A DNA stretch of 64,000 bases from Buchnera aphidicola (Aphis gossypii) (GTDB lineage: Bacteria; Pseudomonadota; Gammaproteobacteria; Enterobacterales; Enterobacteriaceae): the NCBI RefSeq assembly GCF_013394915.1, contig NZ_CP056771.1, positions 496,001 to 560,000 of the forward strand, read 5' to 3'. Positions 9,726-18,296 of the stretch are shown in pieces; within the stretch, counting starts at the first letter, position 1; each line of letters opens with the position of its first letter. Under the pieces are notes generated by a model, which was given only the letters and a program-made list of their open reading frames with translations, was not told where the DNA came from and did not search any database. The position numbers and the translations under genes were made by a program.

Positions 9726-10824
9726 ATGATAGATATTAATACAATAAACAATCAAATTAAAACGTTAAATCATCGGAAAAATGATTTGAAGAGGTATCTT
9801 TGACTATAATTCAAAAAAATTAAGAATTTTAGAAATCGATTTAGAATTATTAAAACCTGAGACATGGAAAAAAAAAGAATCTATATATAAATTAAATAAA
9901 GAAAAAAACTTATTAAATATAATTGTCGATAATATAAACAAAATTGAAGCACAATTAAAAGAAACAAATATTTTTGTAGAGTTAGCTAAAGAAACAAAAG
10001 AAAATACAGTCATACAAGATATTATTACAGAAGTAGAAAAAATAGAAGAAAAAATTAAAAAACTTGAATTTTATCGTATGTTTTCAAAAAAATATGACAA
10101 TTGCAATTGTTATATTGATATACAATCTGGATCTGGAGGAACAGAAGCACAAGATTGGTCAAAAATATTATTAAGAATGTATTTAAAATGGTGCGATAAA
10201 AAAAGATTTAAAACTGAAATTATTGAAGAATCTATTGGTGAAATAGTTGGAATTAAATACGCTACAGTTCAAGTATTTGGAGAATATGCTTTTGGATGGT
10301 TGAGAACTGAAACTGGAATTCATCGTCTTATTAGAAAAAGTCCATTTGACTCAGGAAATAGAAGGCATACATCATTTAGCTCAGTTTTTATATATCCAGA
10401 CATAGAAGAAAAAATTAATATTGAAATTAATTCATCTGACTTAAGAATAGATGTATATAGAGCTTCTGGAGCGGGTGGTCAACACGTGAATCGAACAGAA
10501 TCTGCAGTCCGAATCACTCATATCCCTACTAATCTTGTTACTCAATGTCAAAGCAATAGATCTCAGCATAAAAATAAAGAACAAGCAATGAAACAAATGA
10601 AATCAAAATTATATGAATTACAAAATCAAAAAAAAATAAAAAAGCAAAAAAAAATAGAAGATAATAAATCAGATATTAGTTGGGGCCATCAAATACGTTC
10701 TTATATATTAGATCATTCAAAAATTAAGGATATTAGAACAGGTGTAGAAAAACATGATATACAATCTGTGTTAAATGGTGATTTAGATGATTTTATCGAA
10801 CACAGCTTAATATTAGGATTATAG
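9726..10824 (+). CDS. prfB: Peptide chain release factor 2, made by +1 programmed frameshift
   Basis: RF2 releases the peptide at UGA and UAA. The gene is read in two frames: 25 codons from the ATG to CTT, then an in-frame TGA at 9801, then a +1 shift to GAC and 340 further codons, giving 365 aa, the E. coli length, with the UGA at codon 26 as in E. coli. Seen in the product: the stop-recognition tripeptide SPF in RKSPFDSG and the catalytic GGQ in [11 protein letters not shown]. The residue before SGAGGQ is Ala, not the Thr of E. coli K-12. lysS follows after 8 nt as in E. coli. A short annotation starting at 10078 would lose the first third of the protein. Confidence 0.97.
9789..9804 (+). 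promoter_or_regulatory. prfB programmed +1 frameshift signal
   Basis: The site consists of an internal Shine-Dalgarno-like AAGAGG, then TAT, the slippery CTT and TGA followed by C. Spacing matches the E. coli site (AGGGGG-TAT-CTT-TGA-C), with a slightly weaker purine run. UGA followed by C is a weak stop context, so low RF2 favours the shift; this is the known autoregulatory circuit. Confidence 0.95.
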
Positions 10825-10832
10825 AGGTTGAA

Positions 10833-12311
10833 ATGTCAAAAGAAAAGAAAATAAGAAAAGAAAAATTAATTGAAATGAAAAAAAATGGATTTTCTTACCC
10901 AAATAATTTTAAAAAAAATATAAATTCTATTAAAATTCATAAAACATACGGAAAAAAAACAAGTCATGAACTTAAACAAATGAATGTTCAAGTCGCTATT
11001 GCTGGTCGTATGGTTAAAAAAAGAATTATGGGAAAAGCTGCTTTTTTTATATTACAAGACATAGAAGGACAAATACAAGTATATATACAAGAAAAATCAG
11101 TTACATCTAAATTTTATCATGAACATTTTAAAAAATTCGATATTGGAGATATTTTAGGTGTAGACGGTTACTTATTTAAAACACAAACACAAGAATTGTC
11201 TATTTATACTAAAAATATTACAATACTTACAAAATCGTTAAAATCTTTTCCTGATAAATTTCACGGATTATTAAATCAAGAGAAACGTTACAGAAAAAGA
11301 TATTTAGATTTAATTAGTAACAGTCAAATATATAATATTTTTAAAAATCGATCAAATATTATTCAATTAATTCGCACGTTTATGTTGGAAAAAAAATTTT
11401 TAGAAGTAGAAACTCCGATGCTACATAATATTCCTGGTGGTGCTTCTGCTCGCCCTTTTAAAACTCATCATAATGAAATAAATAAAACAATGTACTTAAG
11501 AATAGCGCCAGAGCTATATTTAAAAAAATTAATTATTGGTGGATTTGAACGTATTTTTGAATTAAATCGAAACTTTAGAAACGAAGGAGTTTCTACTAAA
11601 CATAATCCTGAATTTACTATGATGGAAGCATATATCGCTTATTCTGATTATCGATATATGATGAATTTTACAGAGAAATTATTACAAAAAATAGTAAGCG
11701 ATTTATTTAATACTAATATAATCAAATATAAAGAATATTATATAAATTTCAATACACCTTTTTCTAAATTAACCATGAAAGAAGCTATTTTGAAATTCAA
11801 TCCAAATATTTCTCTTTCTGATTTAAAAAACTTAAAAAAAATTAAAAAAATTGCAAATAATATCAACATAGAAATAAAAGAAACCTGGAGTATAGGTCAA
11901 ATAGAAAATGAAATTTTTGAAAAAACAGTAGAAAAAAATTTAATTCAACCAACTTTTATTACTGAATATCCTGTAGAAGTATCTCCATTAGCTAGACGTA
12001 ACAATGTTAATCCACAAATTACTGATAGATTTGAATTATTTATTGCAGGATATGAAATAGGTAATGGATTTTCAGAATTAAATGATCCAGAAGATCAAAA
12101 AAATAGGTTTTTAAACCAAATAAAAATGAAAGAAAAAGAAGAAAATGAAAGCATTTTTTATGATGCGGATTATATAGAAGCACTTCAATATGGCTTGCCT
12201 CCTACTTCAGGATTAGGAATTGGTATAGATCGTTTGATTATGATATTAACTAATCAAAAAAGCATTCGAGAAGTTATTTTATTCCCTGCTTTACGTTCAC
12301 CTTTAAAGTAA
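10833..12311 (+). CDS. lysS: Lysyl-tRNA synthetase (class II)
   Basis: It charges tRNA-Lys with lysine. It is 492 aa (E. coli 505), slightly shorter at the N-terminus. An OB-fold anticodon-binding domain lies at about residues 50-150, followed by the class II core: motif 1 region with VETPMLHNIPGGASARPF, motif 2 FRNEGVSTKHNPEF, and motif 3 GLGIGIDRLIM near the C-terminus. The ATG has AGAGGT 5 nt upstream and follows prfB after 8 nt, so the two are surely co-transcribed. It is the only lysyl-tRNA synthetase gene in this window. Confidence 0.97.
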   Translation: MSKEKKIRKEKLIEMKKNGFSYPNNFKKNINSIKIHKTYGKKTSHELKQMNVQVAIAGRMVKKRIMGKAAFFILQDIEGQIQVYIQEKSVTSKFYHEHFKKFDIGDILGVDGYLFKTQTQELSIYTKNITILTKSLKSFPDKFHGLLNQEKRYRKRYLDLISNSQIYNIFKNRSNIIQLIRTFMLEKKFLEVETPMLHNIPGGASARPFKTHHNEINKTMYLRIAPELYLKKLIIGGFERIFELNRNFRNEGVSTKHNPEFTMMEAYIAYSDYRYMMNFTEKLLQKIVSDLFNTNIIKYKEYYINFNTPFSKLTMKEAILKFNPNISLSDLKNLKKIKKIANNINIEIKETWSIGQIENEIFEKTVEKNLIQPTFITEYPVEVSPLARRNNVNPQITDRFELFIAGYEIGNGFSELNDPEDQKNRFLNQIKMKEKEENESIFYDADYIEALQYGLPPTSGLGIGIDRLIMILTNQKSIREVILFPALRSPLK

Positions 12312-12364
12312 AAAATTATGTTTTTATAATTAATATATATATTTAAAATTTAACAGGAGTAAAA

Positions 12365-13612
12365 ATGCCTCAACTCATTTATCAAACTAAAAGTAATCTG
12401 AACATTAAAAATATAAAATATCTTATAAAAAAATATCAATCCCCATTTTGGATTTATGACGCAAATATCATTAATGATAAAATTCAATTATTAAAAAAAT
12501 TTGATATTATTAGATTTGCTCAAAAAGCTTGTTCTAATATTCATATTCTCAAATTAATGAGAGAAAATAATTTGAAAGTAGATGCTGTATCATTAGGAGA
12601 GATTAAACGAGCTTTAGCAGCTGGATTTAAAAAAAACAGCGATGAAATTGTCTTTACTGCGGATTTATTTGACCAAGAAACATTGTCTGAAATTATTAAA
12701 TATAATATTCCAGTAAATGCAGGTTCATTAGATATGTTAAAACAATTAGGAAGTATTTCCCCTGGTCATCGTATTTGGTTACGAATTAATCCTAAGTTTG
12801 GTTATGGTCACAGTAAAAAAACTAATACTGGAGGAGAAAATAGTAAACATGGAATTTGGGATCCTCATTTAGCTATACCTATTATAAAAAAATATAATTT
12901 AAAACTTATTGGTTTACATATGCATATTGGCTCTGGTGTAAATTATAAACATTTAAAAAAAGTTTGTCATGCAATGCTACAAAGTGTAATTCAAATAAAT
13001 CAAAAAATAACATATATTTCTGCTGGAGGTGGTTTACCAATACCTTATCGATTCAACGAAGAACCTATTGACGTGGAAAAATATTTTGCTTTATGGAATA
13101 AAGCAAGAGTAAAAATTTCTCAATTTTTAAAAAAACCCATTCAATTAGAAATTGAACCAGGTAGATTTTTAGTTGCAGAATCAGGAATATTAGTATCGCA
13201 AGTAAGAGCAATTAAAAAAATGGGGAACAAAAATTTTGTTTTAATTGATGCAGGATTCAATGATTTGATGAGACCGACTATGTATGGGAGTTATCACCAT
13301 ATATCTATAATCCCGTCAAACAATCGAGAGATTGACGAAAATAAAACCATTGAAACAATAGTAGCAGGTCCACTATGTGAATCAGGAGATATCTTTACAC
13401 AAAAAGAAGGTGGTCATATAGAAACTAGGCAATTACCATTAATGAAAATAGGAGATTATTTAATTTTTCACGATACAGGCGCATATGGCGCATCTATGTC
13501 ATCTAATTATAACACTAGACCGCTTATTCAAGAAATATTAATAGAAAATAATACTTTTAAAACTATCAGAAGAAGACAAACTTTTAAAGAACTATTAAGT
13601 TTAGAACAATAA
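12365..13612 (+). CDS. lysA: Diaminopimelate decarboxylase
   Basis: LysA decarboxylates meso-diaminopimelate to L-lysine, the last lysine step and a nutrient supplied to the aphid. It is 415 aa (E. coli 420). It is a PLP enzyme of the alanine-racemase fold: the PLP lysine is K54 in FAQKACSNIH, followed by HMHIGSG, EPGRF and the active-site cysteine segment GPLCESGD. CAGGAG precedes the ATG. The divergent activator lysR that controls lysA in E. coli is missing, so lysine-responsive control has probably been lost. Confidence 0.97.
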   Translation: MPQLIYQTKSNLNIKNIKYLIKKYQSPFWIYDANIINDKIQLLKKFDIIRFAQKACSNIHILKLMRENNLKVDAVSLGEIKRALAAGFKKNSDEIVFTADLFDQETLSEIIKYNIPVNAGSLDMLKQLGSISPGHRIWLRINPKFGYGHSKKTNTGGENSKHGIWDPHLAIPIIKKYNLKLIGLHMHIGSGVNYKHLKKVCHAMLQSVIQINQKITYISAGGGLPIPYRFNEEPIDVEKYFALWNKARVKISQFLKKPIQLEIEPGRFLVAESGILVSQVRAIKKMGNKNFVLIDAGFNDLMRPTMYGSYHHISIIPSNNREIDENKTIETIVAGPLCESGDIFTQKEGGHIETRQLPLMKIGDYLIFHDTGAYGASMSSNYNTRPLIQEILIENNTFKTIRRRQTFKELLSLEQ

Positions 13613-13649
13613 TACATTTTTAGAGGTATTTATAAAAAGAGAGTAAAAT

Positions 13650-14502
13650 ATGTACATTATTTTTCCAAAAATTAATCCCATTATTTTTTCTATTGGTCCT
13701 TTTACTGCTCGCTGGTATGGTCTTATGTATGTTATTAGTTTTATTTTCGCTCTTTTATATGGAAAAAAATTGTTAAAAAAAAACAAAAAAAATCAAAATA
13801 GAATCTTTTCTATACACTGTTTTTTTAGGTTCTTGCATTGGAGGTAGAATAGGATATATAATTTTTTATAATTTTTCATATTTTTCTAAACATATGTTAT
13901 GTATATTGCATGTTTGGGAAGGTGGTATGTCTTTTCATGGAGGGTTAATAGGGGCAATTATTAGCATGTATTATATTTCTATAAAACACAAAATTAAAAT
14001 TTTTATTCTTTCAGACTTAGTAACTGCTCTAACGCCTTTTGGTTTAGGCGCTGGAAGATTAGGAAATTTAATTAACGAAGAATTATATGGACGTATCGCG
14101 ATTAATTTTCCATATGCAGTACTTTTTCATAGCACAAAAAATCAAGATTTAGCACTAGCATTAAAATTTCCCCAATTACAATCAATAATAGAAAAATATG
14201 GAACATTACCTCGTCATCCTTCTCAAGTTTATGAATGCATTTTAGAAGGAGTTTTGCTGTTTTTAATAATATACTTATATAATCAAAAAACAAGACCTAT
14301 AGGAAGTAGTAGCGGTTTATTTTTAGTGAGCTATGGAATATTAAGAATTATTTCTGAAGTATTTCGAGAACCTGATCCTCAAATTGGGCTAATTCAAAAT
14401 TGTATTACAATGGGTCAAATTTTATCAATTCCAATGATTATATTTGGATTAATTATTATATTTATATCTTTTTACAAAAAATCTAATTTTGAGACGTTAT
14501 GA
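13650..14502 (+). CDS. lgt: Prolipoprotein diacylglyceryl transferase, frameshifted at poly(A)
   Basis: Lgt transfers diacylglycerol from phosphatidylglycerol to the lipobox cysteine of prolipoproteins in the inner membrane. The first 45 codons ([15 protein letters not shown]) are in one frame and the rest, from [11 protein letters not shown] through [21 protein letters not shown] and PSQVYE, is in the +1 frame. The switch lies in an A9-C-A8 run at 13775-13792; removing one A gives a 283-aa protein (E. coli 291) that aligns throughout. Both parts are well conserved, so the gene is probably still used, with transcriptional slippage restoring frame in part of the mRNA. Otherwise it is a very recent pseudogene or a homopolymer error. 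It overlaps thyA by 4 nt (ATGA), as adjacent genes do in E. coli. Confidence 0.88.
13775..13792 (+). repeat. A9-C-A8 tract at the lgt frame change
   Basis: Nine A, one C, eight A. Upstream codons read correctly into the tract and downstream codons read correctly out of it one base later, so the sequence has one A too many (or two too few) for a continuous lgt frame. Confidence 0.85.
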
Positions 14503-15293
14503 AAAAATACTTACAGTTAATAAAAAAAATAATTAAATATGGAAAATTAAAAAACGACCGCACTGGTACAGGAACACTATCTATTTTCGGACATAATATA
14601 AGATTTAATTTAAGAAAAGGATTTCCTCTTGTTACAACAAAGAAATGTCATACACCCGCTATTATTCATGAACTTTTGTGGTTTCTCAAAGGAGAAACTA
14701 ATATTAAATATTTGAATGAAAATAAAATATTTATTTGGAATAATTGGGCTGATCAATTTGGAAATCTTGGTCCTATTTATGGAAAACAATGGCGAAGTTG
14801 GAATGCATCAGATGGAAAAAAAATTGATCAAATAAAAAACGTAATAAAAAAATTAAAAAAAGATCCTAATTCTCGTAGAATATTAGTGTGCAGTTGGAAT
14901 GTTGGAGAAATAGATAAAATGTCTTTACCTCCTTGTCATGCATTATTTCAATTTTATGTATTTCAAAATAGATTAAGTTGTCAATTATATCAACGTTCTT
15001 GTGATGTTTTTCTGGGGTTACCATTCAATATAGCAAGTTATGCAATGCTTACGCATATGATAGCACAACAGTGTAATTTTGAAGTTGATGAATTTATATG
15101 GACAGGTGGTGATATTCATTTGTATAAAAATCATCTTGCATTAGCTAAAAAACAACTTCTTCGAAATCCTCGAAAATTACCACAATTAATAATATTAAAA
15201 AAACCTAATTCATTGTTTGATTATGTTTTTGAAGATTTTAAAATTATTAATTATAATCCTCATCCTGCCATTCGCGGCGAAATATCTGTATAA
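14499..15293 (+). CDS. thyA: Thymidylate synthase
   Basis: It methylates dUMP to dTMP with methylene-tetrahydrofolate. It is 264 aa, exactly the E. coli length. Conserved parts are visible: the phosphate-binding KNDRTGTGT near the N-terminus, the catalytic cysteine in [11 protein letters not shown] (about residue 146), the arginine-bearing [14 protein letters not shown] and the folate/dUMP segment HLYKNH. Its ATG overlaps the lgt stop, so translation is likely coupled; the lgt frameshift could therefore affect ThyA output. Confidence 0.98.
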   Translation: MKKYLQLIKKIIKYGKLKNDRTGTGTLSIFGHNIRFNLRKGFPLVTTKKCHTPAIIHELLWFLKGETNIKYLNENKIFIWNNWADQFGNLGPIYGKQWRSWNASDGKKIDQIKNVIKKLKKDPNSRRILVCSWNVGEIDKMSLPPCHALFQFYVFQNRLSCQLYQRSCDVFLGLPFNIASYAMLTHMIAQQCNFEVDEFIWTGGDIHLYKNHLALAKKQLLRNPRKLPQLIILKKPNSLFDYVFEDFKIINYNPHPAIRGEISV

Positions 15294-15360
15294 AATCTTA
15301 ATAATTCATTTCTTTATTCAAATAAAGTATTTTAAAAATAGGATTAATATAATTAAAAAA

Positions 15361-16680
15361 ATGAAAAATATATATATTAAGACTTGGGGTTGTCAAATGA
15401 ATGAATATGATTCGTCTATGATAACAAAAAATTTAGAAAGTACAGGTCAATATTTAATTACTGAAAACTGTGAGCAAGCAGATATCTTAATTTTAAACAC
15501 TTGTTCAATAAGAGAGAAAGCTCAAGAAAAACTTTTTCACCAATTAGGAAGATGGAAAAAATTAAAAGATAAAAACTCTAATATTATTATCGCTGTTGGC
15601 GGTTGCGTAGCAACACAAGAAGGCGAAGAAATTTTTAAAAGATCTAGATATGTAGATATTATATTTGGTACTCAAAGTTTACATAAATTACCTAAAATGA
15701 TTGATGAAGCAGAAAAAAACAAAAAATTTGTTATTGATATTAGTTTTCCTAAATTAGATAAATTTAATTATTTTTTACCAAACAAAAGTACAGGATATAC
15801 AGCATCTGTTTCCATCATGGAAGGTTGTAATAAATATTGTTCATTCTGTGTAGTACCATATACAAGAGGAAAAGAAATTAGTCGACCGTCTGACGATATT
15901 TTATTTGAAATCACAAATTTAGCTGAAAATGGTATAAAAGAAATTAATTTATTAGGACAAAATGTAAATGCATATGAAGGCCCAACTTTTGATGGAAAAA
16001 TTTGTTTTTTTTCTGAATTATTACGATTGATTGCTGAAATAGATGGAATTGAAAGGATTCGTTTTACCACAAGTAATCCACTTGAATTTAGTGACGATAT
16101 TATTGAAGTATACAAAGATACGCCCAAATTAGTTAGTTTTTTACATTTGCCTGCACAGAGCGGTTCTAATAAAATATTACAACTTATGAAAAGATCATAT
16201 ACTACTGAGGAATATGAAAAAATCATTGAAAAACTAGTCAAAGCACGTCCAAACATTCAAATTAGTTCTGATTTTATTGTCGGTTTTCCAGGGGAATCTA
16301 AAGAAGATTTTGAAGAAACTATCAATTTTATAAAAAAAATTAATTTTGATATGAGTTATAGCTTCATATATTCAAGTCGACCAGGAACACCCGCGTCAGA
16401 AATGAAAGATGAAATTGATCTTCAAGAAAAAAAAGAACGTTTGTATATATTACAAAACTGTATTAGTAAACAAACCATGTCTTGGAGTAGAAAAATGCTG
16501 GGAAGCCAGCAACATATTTTAGTAGAAGGTGAGTCAAAAAAAAATCCTAGACAATTATATGGAAAAACAGAAAACAATAGAATTGTTAATTTCTATGGAC
16601 CACGAAAAACGATTGGCCAATTCGTTAAAGTTAAAATAAATGAAGTACATACTCATATTTTGAATGGCACTTTATTATAA
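15361..16680 (+). CDS. miaB: tRNA-2-methylthio-N6-dimethylallyladenosine synthase
   Basis: MiaB is a radical-SAM methylthiotransferase that converts i6A37 to ms2i6A37 in tRNAs reading UNN codons. From the chosen ATG it is 439 aa (E. coli 474). Order: an UPF0004 N-terminal domain with [11 protein letters not shown] and two more Cys for the auxiliary cluster, the radical-SAM CxxxCxxC in [18 protein letters not shown], and a C-terminal TRAM domain. The same frame is open back to 15217 inside thyA, but the ATG at 15361 gives [15 protein letters not shown], collinear with the E. coli start. YgfZ, which supports MiaB in E. coli, is also in this window. Confidence 0.96.
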   Translation: MKNIYIKTWGCQMNEYDSSMITKNLESTGQYLITENCEQADILILNTCSIREKAQEKLFHQLGRWKKLKDKNSNIIIAVGGCVATQEGEEIFKRSRYVDIIFGTQSLHKLPKMIDEAEKNKKFVIDISFPKLDKFNYFLPNKSTGYTASVSIMEGCNKYCSFCVVPYTRGKEISRPSDDILFEITNLAENGIKEINLLGQNVNAYEGPTFDGKICFFSELLRLIAEIDGIERIRFTTSNPLEFSDDIIEVYKDTPKLVSFLHLPAQSGSNKILQLMKRSYTTEEYEKIIEKLVKARPNIQISSDFIVGFPGESKEDFEETINFIKKINFDMSYSFIYSSRPGTPASEMKDEIDLQEKKERLYILQNCISKQTMSWSRKMLGSQQHILVEGESKKNPRQLYGKTENNRIVNFYGPRKTIGQFVKVKINEVHTHILNGTLL

Positions 16681-16687
16681 AAAATAT

Positions 16688-17148
16688 ATGAAAAAAAAAA
16701 TTGTTTTATTTTAAACATACAAATAAATTGTAAAAATAAAAAAAAAATACCAAAAAAAATAATGTTTGAGAAATGGATAAGAAAAGTATTATACAAAAAA
16801 AACATTACCATTATTACTATTAGAATAGTAGATGAAACAGAAATAAAAAATTTAAATTTCAAATACAGAGGAAAAAATTGTTCGACAAATATTCTATCTT
16901 TTCAATTAAATTTTTTTATACAGAAAAATATAAGATTATTAGGGGATTTAGTTTTGTGTAAAAAAATTATAGAAAAAGAATCTATACAATACAAGAAAAC
17001 ATTAGAATCTCGCTGGGCCCATATGATTATACATGGTGTTCTGCATTTATTAGGATATGATCACAAAAATTGTAAAGAACAAGAAATTATGGAAAAAATA
17101 GAAAATAAAATCATGTTATCTTTAAATTATGACGAACCATATTACTAA
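16688..17148 (+). CDS. ybeY: Endoribonuclease YbeY, 5' end frameshifted at A10
   Basis: YbeY is a zinc endoribonuclease used in 16S rRNA maturation and ribosome quality control. The metal site HGVLHLLGYDH is present. A simple frame from the ATG at 16762 would give 128 aa and lack the N-terminus, but the same frame is open upstream and encodes ILNIQINCKNKKKIPKK, which aligns with residues 5-21 of the E. coli protein. The only sensible start is the ATG at 16688, which is followed by A10 (16691-16700); one extra A joins it to the frame and gives 153 aa (E. coli 155). So either slippage adds an A, a near-cognate codon is used, or the base is a sequencing error. It lies 7 nt after miaB and before ybeX as in E. 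coli. Confidence 0.85.
16691..16700 (+). repeat. A10 tract at the ybeY frame change
   Basis: Ten A directly follow the ATG at 16688. Reading A11 gives a start of MKKKNCFILNIQ in the conserved YbeY frame; reading A10 gives a stop after nine codons. Confidence 0.8.
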
Positions 17149-17240
17149 AAAATTAATAATTATTGACAAAAATTATTTTAACCTAAGATTTTCTAACATA
17201 GAATAGTAAAATATATTTTTAAAATAGATAACTAAATATT

Positions 17241-18104
17241 ATGAGTGAAAAAGATGCAAAAAGCTTAGAAAAAATTAACAAAAAAGGTTTTTTTTCTATT
17301 TTATTAAATCATATATTTCATGATGAACCTAAAAATAGAGAAGAATTACTCGCGTTAATTAGAGATTCGGAACAAAATGAACTAATTGATCAAGATACAT
17401 GTGATATGTTAGAAGGTGTAATACATATTGCAAAGAAAAAAATTAAAGAAATAATGATACCTAGAACACAAATGATAATATTAAAATTAAATTATAATTT
17501 AAATAAATGTCTTGATATCATTTTAGAATCTGCACATTCACGTTTTCCAGTAATGAATAGCGATAAAAACTATGTAGAAGGGTTTTTGATAGCAAAAGAT
17601 TTATTATCATTTATGAAAAACTCAAATAAAGATTTTCATATTAAAAATGTATTAAGACCAGCAGTCGTTGTTCCTGAAAGTAAATATGTGGATCAAATGT
17701 TAAAAGAATTTCGTTTAAAAAGAACACATATGGCAATAGTAATAGATGAATTTGGAGGGGTTTCTGGATTAGTAACCATAGAAGATATTTTAGAATTAAT
17801 AGTTGGAGAAATTGAAGATGAGTACGATGAAGAAGAAAAAATAAACATTCGTAAATTACAAGAAAATATATTTTCTATCAAAGCACTTACCGAAATAAAA
17901 GAATTCAATGATTTTTTTAAGACTCATTTTAGCAGCGAAGAAGTAGACACTGTTGGTGGATTAGTAATGAAAGCATTTGGACATTTGCCTAGTTATGGAG
18001 AGGACATTAATATCAATGGATACAATTTTAAGATATCTTCAGCAGATAGCAGAAAAATCATACAAATACATGTCACCATTCCAGAAAACAAAACTTTAAA
18101 ATAA
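17241..18104 (+). CDS. ybeX: CBS-domain transport-associated protein YbeX (CorC family)
   Basis: Family members are linked to magnesium/cobalt efflux and, in E. coli, to ribosome metabolism; the molecular role is not settled. It is 287 aa (E. coli 292). An N-terminal acidic segment is followed by two CBS repeats (about residues 70-190; IMIPRTQMI begins the first, IVIDEFGGVSGLVTIEDI ends the second) and a C-terminal CorC/HlyC domain with VDTVGGLVMKAFGHLP. There are no membrane segments, so it is the soluble type. It follows ybeY by 92 nt; the apolipoprotein N-acyltransferase gene lnt that follows it in E. coli is not next here. Confidence 0.93.
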   Translation: MSEKDAKSLEKINKKGFFSILLNHIFHDEPKNREELLALIRDSEQNELIDQDTCDMLEGVIHIAKKKIKEIMIPRTQMIILKLNYNLNKCLDIILESAHSRFPVMNSDKNYVEGFLIAKDLLSFMKNSNKDFHIKNVLRPAVVVPESKYVDQMLKEFRLKRTHMAIVIDEFGGVSGLVTIEDILELIVGEIEDEYDEEEKINIRKLQENIFSIKALTEIKEFNDFFKTHFSSEEVDTVGGLVMKAFGHLPSYGEDININGYNFKISSADSRKIIQIHVTIPENKTLK

Positions 18105-18296
18105 AACATAAAAAATATCTTATTATCTTATGTTTATTTAAGATATTTATATTCATAAAAATTATTTTTAATACAAATGAATCTAAAATTTTAATCGCTT
18201 ATTTAAAATTGATTAAAAACAATGTTTTATCTTTTTTATAAAATTAAAATTTTTATCTATTTTAAAAAAATATAAAAATTATTCTAGAGAAAAATT

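Noticed and set aside
15217..15360. Upstream extension of miaB
   Set aside because: It lies inside thyA and the conserved N-terminus begins at the ATG at 15361.
15768..16256. 162-codon antisense frame within miaB
   Set aside because: It is a shadow of the miaB coding sequence with no ribosome site or family resemblance.
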